A DNA stretch of 64,000 bases from Rubrobacter xylanophilus (GTDB lineage: Bacteria > Actinomycetota > Rubrobacteria > Rubrobacterales > Rubrobacteraceae). The stretch lies in assembly GCF_007164525.1 (NCBI RefSeq), contig NZ_AP019791.1:1103501-1167500 (forward strand), read 5' to 3'. Position numbers and translations under genes: made by a program. Under the pieces are notes generated by a model. The model was not told the origin of the DNA. It saw only the letters and a list, made by a program, of their open reading frames with translations, and did not search any database. Below are positions 37,433 to 47,092 of this stretch, in pieces (positions within the stretch are counted from its first letter, which is position 1; every line of letters begins with the position of its first letter).

Positions 37433-38600
37433 GCGCGGGAACGGGGAGGGCTCGATCAGCCGCCGCAAGAACGGCACCTGGCGCGCCGAGTACGTCGTGT
37501 ACACGGCCGAAGGTCGAAAGAGGAAGACGGTGTACGGGAAGACCAGGGCAGAGGTAGCGAAGAAGCTCAACAAGGCGCTCAGTCAGAGGGAGGACGGACT
37601 TCTCTGCGACGATGAGGGTCTCACGGTCGGGGAGTATCTGGAGCGGTGGCTGGAGAGCAGCGTCAAGGGCAACGTGAGCCCGCGAACGTACACCAACTAC
37701 CGGCTGCAGGTGCGCCGGCACCTCACGCCGGCGCTGGGACGGATCAAGCTGAAAGACCTCACCCCCTTCAAGGTCCAGGGTCTCTACCGCTCGAAGCTGG
37801 ACGCTGGTCTCAGCAACGCGAGCGTCCGATACACGCACGCCGTTTTGCACCGCGCCCTCAAGCAGGCGGTCAAGTGGTCGCTCGTTCCGCGCAACGTGGC
37901 CGAGGCGGTGGATCCGCCGAGGGTGCGCCGGGAGGAGATAACGCCCCTCTCTCCCGAACAGGCGCGCGTCTTCCTCGCGGCGGCTCGCGAAGCGGGAGAC
38001 CGCTTCGAGGCTCTGTACGTCGTGGCGCTGACCTGCGGCTTGAGACAGGGTGAGCTTCTGGGCCTCAAGTGGTCGGATGTGGACCTCGGGGCGAAGACGC
38101 TCAGGGTGAACCGCCAGCTCCAGAGGCACCGCGACGGGGGCGGCCTCGTCTTCTCCGAGCCCAAGAACGCCAGCCGGCGCACCGTGCCGCTCACGACGAC
38201 CGCGGTAGAGGCACTGAGACGCCACGGCAGGCGGCAGACGGAGGAGAAGATGAAGGCAGGATCCCTCTACGAGGACAACGGGCTCGTGTTCGCCTCCGAG
38301 ATCGGCACGCCCCTCGACGCGCAGAACGTCGTCAACCGCTCCTTCAAGCCTCTGCTCAGGCGCGCGGGCCTCCCGAGCATCCGGTTCCACGACTTGCGGC
38401 ACACCTGCGCCACGCTGCTGCTCGCCAAGGGCGTCCACCCCAAGTTCGTCCAGGCGCTTTTGGGACACGCCAGCATCTCGATCACGATGGACCTCTACAG
38501 CCACTGGGCACCCGCGATGGGAGACCAGACCGCAGCCGCGATGCAGGACATCCTCCAGGAGGATCGAAGCGAAAACAAAGATGAGAACGACGCCGCGTAG
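37425..38600 (+). CDS. int: tyrosine-family site-specific integrase
   Basis: The GTG start gives 391 residues. An arm-binding domain (NGEGSISRRKNGTWRAEYVV) is followed by the SAM-like core-binding domain (about 65-155) and the catalytic domain with Arg near 207 (TCGLRQGELLG), HDLRH near 321, GHAS near 346 and the Tyr near 356 (MDLYSHW). All catalytic residues are present, so the enzyme should be active. The nearby tRNA-Thr and the flanking 16-bp repeats are candidate attachment sites. Confidence 0.92.
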   Translation: MGKRGNGEGSISRRKNGTWRAEYVVYTAEGRKRKTVYGKTRAEVAKKLNKALSQREDGLLCDDEGLTVGEYLERWLESSVKGNVSPRTYTNYRLQVRRHLTPALGRIKLKDLTPFKVQGLYRSKLDAGLSNASVRYTHAVLHRALKQAVKWSLVPRNVAEAVDPPRVRREEITPLSPEQARVFLAAAREAGDRFEALYVVALTCGLRQGELLGLKWSDVDLGAKTLRVNRQLQRHRDGGGLVFSEPKNASRRTVPLTTTAVEALRRHGRRQTEEKMKAGSLYEDNGLVFASEIGTPLDAQNVVNRSFKPLLRRAGLPSIRFHDLRHTCATLLLAKGVHPKFVQALLGHASISITMDLYSHWAPAMGDQTAAAMQDILQEDRSENKDENDAA

Positions 38601-39148
38601 CCGAGGAAGATCTCATCAACTTCAGGATCAACACCGGCATTCTGCCATTTGTCTCTCGCAGCAACCTAGCCGCATGGTTTTCGAAGCTGAGACGTAGGAC
38701 TACCGAAAGAAGCGAAAAGAATCACGCGAACTCCTCATGGCGGAGCTCGAGGAAACGGCTCGACCGATGGAAGAACATCGGACCACCATCAACTTCAGGT
38801 TCTATGCCAGGGAGCGGTCTAGCCCTCACGAGTTCGACACCAGCCTCCAAAGACACCACCTGCAGACCCTCATAATCGGAGAAGCGGTAGAGAGCGGACT
38901 GTTCAACACCGAGTCGACCAAGAAGCTCCGATCCATTAGCCGGCTCATGCACGCGCCAGACCGAGGTCGGATACGTGGTGAACGGTCTGCCACTCGCCTT
39001 CGAGTTGGGCCTCCAAATTCACACTGCGGAAACGCCGTCCAGTCGGTGATGGACTCAGAAGAACTAGTAATCCAAGCGTGCAAAGAGGTAAGGGATTTTT
39101 GGTGAGATCAGAAGTGCGATAGATGACTCCCGGAGCTGCACAGTGGCG
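38601..39148. other. 548-bp gap after the integrase
   Basis: Open frames exist on both strands (for example 38722-38952 minus with a plausible 76-residue product, and 38737-39105 plus), but they overlap each other and neither has a convincing ribosome site or family match. Base composition is lower in GC than the flanks. A small unknown gene cannot be excluded. Confidence 0.4.
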
Positions 39149-40384
39149 CTACAGGCCCCTTATCTTCCTCAATGCCTCGCGTTGTTCACGGTCCGGGTCG
39201 GCGAAACGGATGTTCCAGTACCCTGCGTACTTCTCCCTGGATACCCTGGCAATCTCCGCGAAGTCTACGCCCGCCGCCTTGAGCTCTTTGGCGAACCGCT
39301 CGTGGTCGGAGGACGTGAACTTGCGCCCCCGGGTGTGGTAGTTGACGTAGGTAAACAGGAAGAAGTACGACGCCCCGAGCAGCTTCAACGATTCCGCCTT
39401 GTCGGCTTGCCCGGCGTAGGCAAGTATCAGGTTGGCGGCCTCGTACAATGGCGCTATATTAAAGTTGGTGACAACGCCGAAGGTCCTCTCCGTGGCCCCC
39501 ATCTCAATGTAGGTCCGACCAAGTACCTCGACTGCTCCAAGGTCCCCGTGCTCCACGGCTTGCCGTCCGAACGGCTGCAAGCGCTCTGCAAGGTAGTTGA
39601 TGACCAACGCCGGGCCAGCCCTCCCCATCAGGGCATCCGTTGCGTCCCTCATTGAGTCGCACAACTCGTCCTCTACCCAAGTTGGGACATATCTCTCGTC
39701 CGGCATCACGTATTTGAAGAAGCCATCGGGCATCCGATGCTTGATCTCTTTGATGTACAGCTCGAGCACCTTGCCTATGTGGTTGGCGCAGAGTCGAACG
39801 CTCGTGTAGTCGTTGGTCATCGCAAGATTGTTGAGGGACTCGCCCAGGGCCCTGATCGCCAACCGGGTAGCATCCAGGTTATTCTGCTGCATCCCCGTCA
39901 GCACTTCGGTCACTATGTAGCCGGTGAAGGCAGCAGGACTCACCTGGCGAAACCAGTCGTTCGTGAACCGGGCCAGATAGTAGAAGGTCAGCACGACAGG
40001 TACGACCGCCGCGAACGCGACTTGTCGCGCCAGAGAGCCAACCTCCCGCCCCCCGAAATCTAACAGGCCGAGCAACAAGATGGAAAAAGTGGGGGCCGTG
40101 ATGAGCACCGCGACAGTAAATAGGAAGTTGCTGGAATTGACGACAAGAGCACCGGCTCTGGTGGTAAGTGAGCCGGCCTGCAATTGTATGACCAACACAA
40201 TGACGGCGAACGCCAAAGTGACGGGGACGGCCGCGAACTGGGCAAGCGCGGACAAGAACTCCGAAACCGCAGTAGGATCATCGGAGAGCGGCATCCATCC
40301 CGTAAACCTTTGTAGGAACACAAGCAGCACTACCCCTACCAACACGCGCCACGCTGCTCTGACGAACGCTCCGAACAATCTCAT
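39149..40384 (-). CDS. DUF2254-like membrane protein
   Basis: A 411-residue product with four hydrophobic helices at about residues 10-28, 46-70, 85-112 and 120-142, then a long soluble helical domain with no signal for enzyme function (NLDATRLAIRALGESLNNLA, LNLILAYAGQADKAESL-type repeats). The layout recalls DUF2254 and related cargo proteins of integrative elements. It lies between the integrase and the tRNA, so it is probably element cargo. Function unknown. Confidence 0.6.
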   Translation of the reverse strand: MRLFGAFVRAAWRVLVGVVLLVFLQRFTGWMPLSDDPTAVSEFLSALAQFAAVPVTLAFAVIVLVIQLQAGSLTTRAGALVVNSSNFLFTVAVLITAPTFSILLLGLLDFGGREVGSLARQVAFAAVVPVVLTFYYLARFTNDWFRQVSPAAFTGYIVTEVLTGMQQNNLDATRLAIRALGESLNNLAMTNDYTSVRLCANHIGKVLELYIKEIKHRMPDGFFKYVMPDERYVPTWVEDELCDSMRDATDALMGRAGPALVINYLAERLQPFGRQAVEHGDLGAVEVLGRTYIEMGATERTFGVVTNFNIAPLYEAANLILAYAGQADKAESLKLLGASYFFLFTYVNYHTRGRKFTSSDHERFAKELKAAGVDFAEIARVSREKYAGYWNIRFADPDREQREALRKIRGL

Positions 40385-40684
40385 CGCAACCGAGTATATG
40401 GTGAAGAACTGGAATCCAAGCCCCCATTTGCATGTTGGGATAAGTCCGATACGGCATTCAAGGATCCAATATTGCGCGGACCTCTGTTACCGACAGAGAC
40501 CAGGAAACCTGGTCTGATAGGCGCCGCAGCACCTTTTACTCCTTTTATGCAAGGGATGGAGAACTTCGCCCAAATACAACGACAGCATATGGGTTGCGGT
40601 ACGGTTGCGGTAAGTTGGGTCGAGATCTCCACCAGCCCATCTTCATACTCTCGCTTTTTTCCTGCAAATCCGAAGAAAAAATAG
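40385..40684. other. intergenic region next to the tRNA
   Basis: 300 bases without a coding pattern. It contains the right copy of the 16-bp repeat and an A/T-rich stretch just before the tRNA 3' end, fitting an attachment region. Confidence 0.5.
40593..40608 (+). repeat. 16-bp direct repeat, right copy
   Basis: Identical to 35132-35147 (GTTGCGGTACGGTTGC) and 77 bases from the tRNA-Thr 3' end. Candidate attachment core or integrase arm site. Confidence 0.85.
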
Positions 40685-40757
40685 AGCCGACGAGCGGACT
40701 CGAACCGCTGACCTGCTCATTACGAGTGAGCTGCTCTACCAACTGAGCTACGTCGGC
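40685..40757 (-). tRNA. tRNA-Thr (anticodon CGT)
   Basis: A full cloverleaf on the minus strand: acceptor GCCGACG pairing CGTCGGC, D-arm GCTC...GAGC, anticodon stem GCTCA/TGAGC with loop CTCGTAA, T-arm AGCGG-TTCGAGT-CCGCT, discriminator T. CCA is not encoded. It decodes ACG. It is a typical target for the tyrosine integrase 2 kb away. Confidence 0.95.
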
Positions 40758-40817
40758 CCGTATCTGGGAGGGGAGTATATCGCAAGCCCGGTGAATCTTC
40801 TAACCTCCAGCCGGGCG

Positions 40818-41612
40818 CTAGGCTACGAGGAGCACCGGCCAGCGGCCTTCCTCGAAGAGCCCGCGCAGCTTTATGCCGGCGCTGAAGGGCAAGACCAGAA
40901 GCCCCGTGCCCCCCACCTCCCTGAGGACACCCGAGAGACAGGGTTCGTCGAAGCGCCGCAGCGTGCGCGAAGCGGCTCCGGGAAGCCGCGGCACCTCCGG
41001 TGCGCTGCCTCCGGAGAGCTCCGGAGGCACTAACAGTACCAGCGGAGCCCGCCAGGAGCCCGCCAGGTAGGCGGCGGCCTCCAGGGCCCGGTCGGACTCG
41101 GGGTCGCCGGACCATACGACCACGACGGTACCACCCGGTCGCAAACGGCCGCTCAGAACCAGCACGGCCCCGCCGCGCTCCGCGAGCAACTCCCGGACCC
41201 CCTCGTCGGCGAGGCCCGCCGGGCTGCTCAGCACGATCAGGTCCGTTCCGGAAGCCGCGGAGACGGCGCTCGAGATCCCCGTCCCCTGCACCGTCCTGAA
41301 CGACCAGCGAACCCTCCGGCCCGCGGCCACCTGCCGCAGCGTCTCCTGCGCCCGGCGCGCGTAGGCCCTCATCCCCCGCTCCATGGTCATCCCGTTGAGC
41401 TCCCGCACAACCCCCGAGAACGGATCCACCGCCCTCAGGAACGGCAGCTCGGCCAGCCGCAGCAAATTGGCGTCCTCCACGAACATCGCGAGAAGCTCGC
41501 TGCGCAGGCGGGCGGCGAGCTCCGCCGCGCTCTCGAGCACCGCGGGGTTCTGGGGGGAGGCGTCGAGGACGACGAGCACCCGCCGGACGAAGGCCCGCGG
41601 CTCATCCACCAT
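40818..41612 (-). CDS. universal stress protein family, two-domain
   Basis: 264 residues with two Usp-like halves: VRRVLVVLDASPQNPAVLES opens the first and GGTVVVVWSGDPESDRALEA the second. The ATP-loop GxxGxx9GS/T motif is not clear in either. The ATG overlaps the end of the Lon-like protease gene by 11 bases, so the two are co-translated, suggesting a stress-response operon. Confidence 0.72.
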   Translation of the reverse strand: MVDEPRAFVRRVLVVLDASPQNPAVLESAAELAARLRSELLAMFVEDANLLRLAELPFLRAVDPFSGVVRELNGMTMERGMRAYARRAQETLRQVAAGRRVRWSFRTVQGTGISSAVSAASGTDLIVLSSPAGLADEGVRELLAERGGAVLVLSGRLRPGGTVVVVWSGDPESDRALEAAAYLAGSWRAPLVLLVPPELSGGSAPEVPRLPGAASRTLRRFDEPCLSGVLREVGGTGLLVLPFSAGIKLRGLFEEGRWPVLLVA

Positions 41613-44019
41613 CTTCGTTCCCCTCCCCCGAGGAGCGCGCCGTCAAGGCGCGCATCTTCTCGCCGAGCTCCGCCAGCCGCCGCTCGACCATGCCGTTCAC
41701 CGTGTCCTCCGGAAAGCGTCCCTCCTCGTCCGGCTCGCCGGCCGGAAGCCCCGTGAGAAGCTCCATCCCCTCGTCGACCGTACGCACCGGGTAGATGTGA
41801 AACTCGCCACGCTCCACGGCCTCGACCACGTCCCGGCGGAGCATCAGGTGCCGCACGTTGGAGTGCGGGATGATCACGCCCTGCTCCCCGGTGAGGCCCC
41901 GCTTGCGGCAGATGTCGAAGAAGCCCTCTATCTTCTCGTTCACCCCGCCGATCGCCTGCACGTCGCCGTGCTGGTTCACCGAGCCGGTCACCGCCAGCGA
42001 CTGCTTGATCGGCACCCCCGAGATGGCCGAGAGCAGCGCGTAGAGCTCGGCCGAGGAGGCCGAGTCCCCCTCGACCCCGCTGTAGCTCTGCTCGAAGACC
42101 AGGCTCGCCGAGAGCGAGAGCGGCCGCTCCGAGGCGTAGCGGCCCCCCAGGAAGCCTGCGAGGATCAAAACGCCCTTCGAGTGGATGGGCCCGCTGAGCT
42201 TCACCTCCCGCTCGATATCCACCACCTCGCCCCGACCCATCCGGACGCGGGCGGAGATCCTGCTCGGCCGCCCGAAGGCGAAGCCGCCGAGCTCTATGAC
42301 CGAGAGCCCGTTGACCTGCCCGACCCGCTCCCCCTCAGTGTCTATGAGCAGGGTGCCGCGCAGGATCTCCTCCTGAACCCGCTCGCGCAGCCGGTCGGAG
42401 CGGTAGGTGCGCGCGTCGATCGCCCGCTGGACGTCGGCGGCCGTGACCGCGCCGTTGCCGTTGCGGGAGGCCCAGTAGTCGGCCTCGCGCAGCACGTCGG
42501 CGAGGCTCTCGACGTGGATGGAGAGTTTTCCGGAATCCCCGGCGAGCCGCGAGCCGTGCTCGATGACCCGCGCGACCCCGGTCCGGTCGAAGGGCCTGAG
42601 CCCCTCCCGGCGGGCGATGGTCCCGATGAGCCGGGCGTACAGGAGGTCGTTCTCCCCGTTGCGGTCCACCTCCTCGTCGAAGTCCGCCGCGACCTTGAAG
42701 AGCTGGCCGAACTCGGGGTCCAGCGCCGAGAGGAGGTAGTAGAGCAGCCGGTCCCCGAGAAGCACCACCTTCACGTCGAGCGGTATGGGCTCGGGCTCGA
42801 GAGAGATGGTGCTGATGAGCCCGACCATCTGCCCCGGGGACTCTATGCGCAGAAGCCGCGAGCGCAGAGCCCGCTTGAGGCCCTCCCAGGCAAAGGGCTG
42901 CATGAGCAGGCGCCGGGCGTCGAGGATGAGGTAGCCTCCGTTGGCCCGGTGCAGGGCTCCGGGCCGGATGAGGTTGAAGTCGGTGACCAGAGCCCCCATC
43001 TGGGCCATGTACTCCACCCGGCCGAGCAGGTTCTGGTAGGTGGGGTTGTCCTCGTAGACGACGGGCGCCCTGTCCATGCCCCCCCGGTCGACGAGGACGT
43101 TGACCTGGTAGCGGCGGGCCGGGGGAGGCTGGGTGCGCTCCTCCCGCCCCGGCTCCTGCACGTCTCCGCCCTGCCCAAGAAACTCCCGGGCGTTCTGGAC
43201 GATGTCCCGGCGTACCTCCTCCAGGTACTCGGCGACCTCCTCGAACTCCGCGTACTCCTCCTTGAGCTCCTCTATCCGGGAGCCCACGGCGAAGTTGGTG
43301 ACCTCGCGGTTGAGCTCCCTGAGCTTGCGCTGCATCTCGCGCTGCCAGCGGGGGATGTCCTGCGAGAGGACCCGTTGCAGCTCCTGCTGCAGCTCCTCGA
43401 CCTCCCGCTCCAGCCGGGTGCGCTCCTCCTCGGGCAGCTGCTGCAGCTCCTGCGGCGAGAGGACCTGGCCGCCGCGCAGCGGGGCGAACACCCACCCCAT
43501 CGGGGTCTGCAGCAACGCAAGCCCCCGCTCCTGGGCCTTGCGCCTCAGCCCGGCGAAGGCCTGGTTGGAGCGCTCGGCGAACTCCTCCTCTATCGCCCGG
43601 CGGCGGGCCTGGTATTCCTCCCCCTCGAACGCGCTGGAGAGCGCGGGCCGGAGCTCCTCCACCAGCTGCTCCATGTCCCGCCGCAGCCGGGTCCCCATGC
43701 CCGGCGGCAGCTCTATGGCCCGCGGCCGGTTCGGGTGGGCGAAGTCGTGGACGTAGACCCAGTCCGAAGGCGCGGGGCGCTCCGCCGCCTTGGCGTGCAG
43801 GAAGTGGCGCACCAGGGCGTGCTTGCCGGTGCCGGGGGGGCCGAGCGCGTAGATGTTGTAGCCGGGGCGTTCGATGCCGATGCCGAAGCGAACCGCCTCG
43901 ACGGCCCGCGGCTGGCCCATGCCCCCGTCCAGCTCCTCGAGCTCCCCGGTGGTCTTGAAGGGCAGGCTCTCGGGGTCGCACCGCCTGTAGAGCCGCTCGG
44001 GCTTGAGCTCTTCGACCAC
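41602..44019 (-). CDS. Lon-like ATP-dependent protease (LonB type, S16)
   Basis: The GTG at 44019 follows GGGAGG, giving 805 residues. The AAA part has YALGPPGTGKHALV (Walker A, 60-67) and a long coiled insertion (200-330) typical of this soluble LonB-like family. The C-terminal S16 domain has the Ser nucleophile near 651 (GDSASSAELYALLSA) and the Lys near 694 (IGGVNEKIEGF), so the catalytic dyad is complete. It probably degrades damaged proteins in the cytoplasm. It is followed by the overlapping stress-protein gene. Confidence 0.88.
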   Translation of the reverse strand: MVEELKPERLYRRCDPESLPFKTTGELEELDGGMGQPRAVEAVRFGIGIERPGYNIYALGPPGTGKHALVRHFLHAKAAERPAPSDWVYVHDFAHPNRPRAIELPPGMGTRLRRDMEQLVEELRPALSSAFEGEEYQARRRAIEEEFAERSNQAFAGLRRKAQERGLALLQTPMGWVFAPLRGGQVLSPQELQQLPEEERTRLEREVEELQQELQRVLSQDIPRWQREMQRKLRELNREVTNFAVGSRIEELKEEYAEFEEVAEYLEEVRRDIVQNAREFLGQGGDVQEPGREERTQPPPARRYQVNVLVDRGGMDRAPVVYEDNPTYQNLLGRVEYMAQMGALVTDFNLIRPGALHRANGGYLILDARRLLMQPFAWEGLKRALRSRLLRIESPGQMVGLISTISLEPEPIPLDVKVVLLGDRLLYYLLSALDPEFGQLFKVAADFDEEVDRNGENDLLYARLIGTIARREGLRPFDRTGVARVIEHGSRLAGDSGKLSIHVESLADVLREADYWASRNGNGAVTAADVQRAIDARTYRSDRLRERVQEEILRGTLLIDTEGERVGQVNGLSVIELGGFAFGRPSRISARVRMGRGEVVDIEREVKLSGPIHSKGVLILAGFLGGRYASERPLSLSASLVFEQSYSGVEGDSASSAELYALLSAISGVPIKQSLAVTGSVNQHGDVQAIGGVNEKIEGFFDICRKRGLTGEQGVIIPHSNVRHLMLRRDVVEAVERGEFHIYPVRTVDEGMELLTGLPAGEPDEEGRFPEDTVNGMVERRLAELGEKMRALTARSSGEGNEDGG

Positions 44020-44134
44020 CCTTCTCGCACCTCCCTCAGAGAGAGAACACCCGCATTTTAGGACATCCGGCGGAAGCGGGACATCACGCCCCCCTTTATA
44101 ATCCGGACGGCTGGAGGGCCGCAAAGAAGGAGAG

Positions 44135-44623
44135 ATGGGCGCCGCAGAAGAAAGGCCCAAGACCGTGCTCTTCGTGTGCACGGCGAACATCTGCCGCAGC
44201 CCCATGGCCGCGGCGCTCTTCAACGCCCTGGCGGAGGAGCGCTCCCTCCCCCACCGGGCGGAGAGCGCGGGGGTGGCCGCCCTGGAGGGGGCGGGGATGG
44301 CCCCCTACGCCCGCGAGGCGCTGGCGGAGCTCGGCATCCGGGACGAGGGACACAGGGCGCGGCAGGTGAGCCGCGAGCTGCTGGAGCGGGCGGACCTGGT
44401 GCTCGTGATGGGCCCCCGGCACCTCCGGGAGATAGAGCGGAGCTTCGGGTCTTCGGGGAAGGTGCACACTCTGCGGGGCTTCGTCGGCGAAGCGGACGGG
44501 GAGGAGATCCCGGACCCCTACGGGCTCACGGCCCACGCCTACCGGGCCTCCCTCCGGCAGCTGCTGGAGTACGTGGAGGGCGTTCTGGAACGCCTCCGGG
44601 AGGAAGAAGGCTCCTCTCAGTAG
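44135..44623 (+). CDS. low-molecular-weight protein tyrosine phosphatase (Wzb-like)
   Basis: 162 residues with the CX5R loop VCTANICRS (Cys15, Arg21) and the acid loop IPDPYG near residue 128. In polysaccharide loci such enzymes reset the BY-kinase that controls chain length, and a CpsD-like kinase lies at 58.6 kb. It is divergent from the protease gene, and its end overlaps the end of the sugar transferase gene by 7 bases. Confidence 0.88.
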   Translation: MGAAEERPKTVLFVCTANICRSPMAAALFNALAEERSLPHRAESAGVAALEGAGMAPYAREALAELGIRDEGHRARQVSRELLERADLVLVMGPRHLREIERSFGSSGKVHTLRGFVGEADGEEIPDPYGLTAHAYRASLRQLLEYVEGVLERLREEEGSSQ

Positions 44624-46131
44624 GCCCCGCTCCGGCCGAGCACCACCCGGACGGTGCGGGCCAGGATGATCAGGTCCAGCCACACCGACCAGTTGCGCAC
44701 GTAGTAGGTGTCCAGCCGCACCCGCTCCTCCAGCGTGGTGTCGCTGCGCCCGCTCACCTGCCAGAGCCCGCTTATCCCCGGCGGAACCCGCAGGATGAAC
44801 CGCTCGTGCTCGTCGATCTGGGAGCGCTGGATCTCGAGGTACGGCCGGGGTCCGACGAGGCTCATCTCGCCCCGCACGACGTTCCACAGCTGGGGCAGCT
44901 CGTCGAGGCTGGTCTTCCTGAGAAAGCGTCCGATCCGGGTGATGCGCGGGTCGTCCCGGAGCTTGCCGTGCCGCCGGAACTCCTCCCCGAGGCGCGGGTC
45001 CTCCTCGAGCAGCCGGGTCAGGCGCTCGTCGGCGTCGGCGTGCATGGTGCGAAACTTGCACACCCGGAACGTCCTGCCGTCCTTCCCGGGCCTCTTCTGC
45101 CGGAAGAGGACCGGCCCCGGGGAGTCCACCCGGATCAGGAGCGCCAGCCCCAGCAGCAGCGGCAAGAGCGCGAACCCCAGAGCCCCCGCGAGCAAAAGAT
45201 CCAGCGCCCGCTTGACCCTCTGGGCCCAGGGGTCGAGGAGGTTGTAGCGGACCTCCACGGCGAAGGTCCCGGCGAGATCCCGGGCGACGACCGAAGAATT
45301 GGTCACCCCGTCCAGGTTGGGAACGACGATCACCTCCCGGAAGCTCTCGCTGGCGACCGAGATCATGCCGGAGAGCTGCTCGCGGCGGGTGTAGGGGGTG
45401 GCGAAGATGCAGGTGTCCACCCGCCGCTCGCGCGCCCACGCCGCCGCGTCGTGCAGCGTCTTCTCGTAGGGAGCCTCCCTGTAGCCCCCTCCCGCGGGGA
45501 GCAGATTATAGTCGAAGAGAGCCGCCGGACGGTAGCCGAGGCTCCACTCCCGCCTCAGATGCTTCAGGAAGGCCTCCCCGGTCTCCCGGTAGCTGAGCAC
45601 CACCACGGGCTTGCCCCACACTTTCGCCCGGCGCAGCACCCGGCGGGCCGCGTGCTGGGCGAAGGGCGCGGCGAGAAGCAACCCGCCGAAGGAGATCAGC
45701 AGCATGAGCCGCGAGAGGCTGTCCCCCACGTGAAAGTCCACCGCGAAGACCGCGAGCACGGCGAGCGCCGCGAACACGGAATAGACGTGGCGGCGCAGCC
45801 GCTGGACGGCGTCGAGCCCGTAGCCGGGGTACAGACCGAGGAGCGCCCGCATCCCCACCCAGACCACCACGCTCGGAGCGATGGCCGCCACCGCCACCTC
45901 GGAGGGGCCTCCCCGGCCCCACAGCCCCTGCAGCCCGAGCGCCACCCCCCACACCGCCGCGGCGAGCGCCACGTCCGCCGCGATAAGCCCCGCCACCGCA
46001 AAACGCTGCCGCAGCGCCGCACCCGGACGCCGGAACTCGGGCACCACCCGGGGTCCCGGGAGCACGGCAACCGGGACCAGTGCCTCATCCGTCACCCGCT
46101 CCCCGGCGAAAACTCTCTCTCTCGAGCCCAT
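44617..46131 (-). CDS. undecaprenyl-phosphate sugar phosphotransferase (initiating, WbaP/CpsE type)
   Basis: About 504 residues. Four or five membrane helices (residues 30-150), a Rossmann-like CoA-binding-type domain (160-290), one more helix (VKRALDLLLAGALGFALLPL) and the C-terminal bacterial sugar transferase domain with RQKRPGKDGRTFRVCKFRTM and PQLWNVVRGEMSLVGPRPYL. It loads the first sugar phosphate on the lipid carrier for the exopolysaccharide. An in-frame start 42 bases upstream is possible. Confidence 0.9.
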   Translation of the reverse strand: MGSRERVFAGERVTDEALVPVAVLPGPRVVPEFRRPGAALRQRFAVAGLIAADVALAAAVWGVALGLQGLWGRGGPSEVAVAAIAPSVVVWVGMRALLGLYPGYGLDAVQRLRRHVYSVFAALAVLAVFAVDFHVGDSLSRLMLLISFGGLLLAAPFAQHAARRVLRRAKVWGKPVVVLSYRETGEAFLKHLRREWSLGYRPAALFDYNLLPAGGGYREAPYEKTLHDAAAWARERRVDTCIFATPYTRREQLSGMISVASESFREVIVVPNLDGVTNSSVVARDLAGTFAVEVRYNLLDPWAQRVKRALDLLLAGALGFALLPLLLGLALLIRVDSPGPVLFRQKRPGKDGRTFRVCKFRTMHADADERLTRLLEEDPRLGEEFRRHGKLRDDPRITRIGRFLRKTSLDELPQLWNVVRGEMSLVGPRPYLEIQRSQIDEHERFILRVPPGISGLWQVSGRSDTTLEERVRLDTYYVRNWSVWLDLIILARTVRVVLGRSGAY

Positions 46132-46354
46132 CTCGATCGCGCTCCCAGCCTCGTACGATACGGCGCTCCACACTCAAGCGTAAAGACCTCGAGCACGGGG
46201 CGAAAGGGGCGCGGCGAAGAGGTGTCCCTTAAGCACTACAAAGTGCCTGCGCGTATTAGGCCGGGACGGATACTTGCGTGCTAGCCCTTGATCTTCCCCG
46301 AACCACCTGCCACCCTGACCCCGTGCAAGAGATCCCCCGCGCACCGGAGCCCAC

Positions 46355-47092
46355 ATGACCCGGCGGCTGCCCCGGGTGCTGATGTACCACTCCATAAGCA
46401 GCCCCTCCGAGGGCCCGGACGACCTTTGCGTCTCACCGGAGAGGTTCGAAGAACAGATGCTCGCCCTCCGGCGCGCGGGCCTGCGCGGCGTCTCGATGAG
46501 GGAGCTGTGCTCCGCGTCAGCCAGAGGAAGGGCCCGCCGTCTCGTCGGGCTGACCTTCGACGACGCCTACAGGGACTTTCTGGAAGCCGCCGTGCCGGCG
46601 CTGGAGAGGGTCGGCTTCACCGCGACGGTCTTCGCCGTGGCCGGGATGCTGGGGAAAGAGAACGTCTGGGAGCACCGGAGCGCAGAGAAGAGGCCCCGGC
46701 TCGCGCTGCTTGACGCCGCGGGCCTGAGGGAGGCCGCGGAACGAGGGATGGAGGTCGGCTCGCACACCACCACCCATCCGCGCCTCTCCAGACTGGAGGG
46801 CGAAGACCTGGAGCGGGAAATCGGTGGCAGCCGGCGCCTCCTGCAGGAGGCGCTCGGGCTCCCGATAGAGGGTTTGTGCTACCCGTACGGGGACCTGAGC
46901 CCCGCGGCGGTGGAGGCGGCCCGCCGGGCCGGCTACCGGTACGCCTGCGCCACCAAGTGGCGGGTGGAGGGATCCATCCACGACTGGCCGCGCATCTTCG
47001 TCTCCGACGAGGATACCCCCCTGCGGCTTTGGGCCAAGCTCGCGCTGGACACGCTCCGGCGCCTCACCCGGCGTAGCCGTAGCGGCGCATGA
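46355..47092 (+). CDS. polysaccharide deacetylase (NodB homology)
   Basis: 245 residues with RVLMYHSISS near the start, the metal-site motif LTFDDAY near residue 69 and the SHTTTHPRL motif near 136 (His ligands), then YPYGDLS. It removes acetyl groups from N-acetylated sugars or modifies the polymer. No signal peptide is visible, so it probably acts on precursors in the cytoplasm. Its 3' end overlaps that of the converging sulfotransferase gene by 29 bases. Confidence 0.88.
   Translation: MTRRLPRVLMYHSISSPSEGPDDLCVSPERFEEQMLALRRAGLRGVSMRELCSASARGRARRLVGLTFDDAYRDFLEAAVPALERVGFTATVFAVAGMLGKENVWEHRSAEKRPRLALLDAAGLREAAERGMEVGSHTTTHPRLSRLEGEDLEREIGGSRRLLQEALGLPIEGLCYPYGDLSPAAVEAARRAGYRYACATKWRVEGSIHDWPRIFVSDEDTPLRLWAKLALDTLRRLTRRSRSGA

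Noticed and set aside
40758-40817. Terminator hairpin between the tRNA and the stress-protein gene
   Set aside because: A GCCCGG/CCGGGC stem exists but has a 19-base loop and no T-run on either strand.
41383-44061. 892-codon plus-strand open frame opposite the Lon-like gene
   Set aside because: It mirrors the protease gene codon for codon and has Leu/Pro/Glu-rich nonsense composition; the minus strand has both active-site regions.
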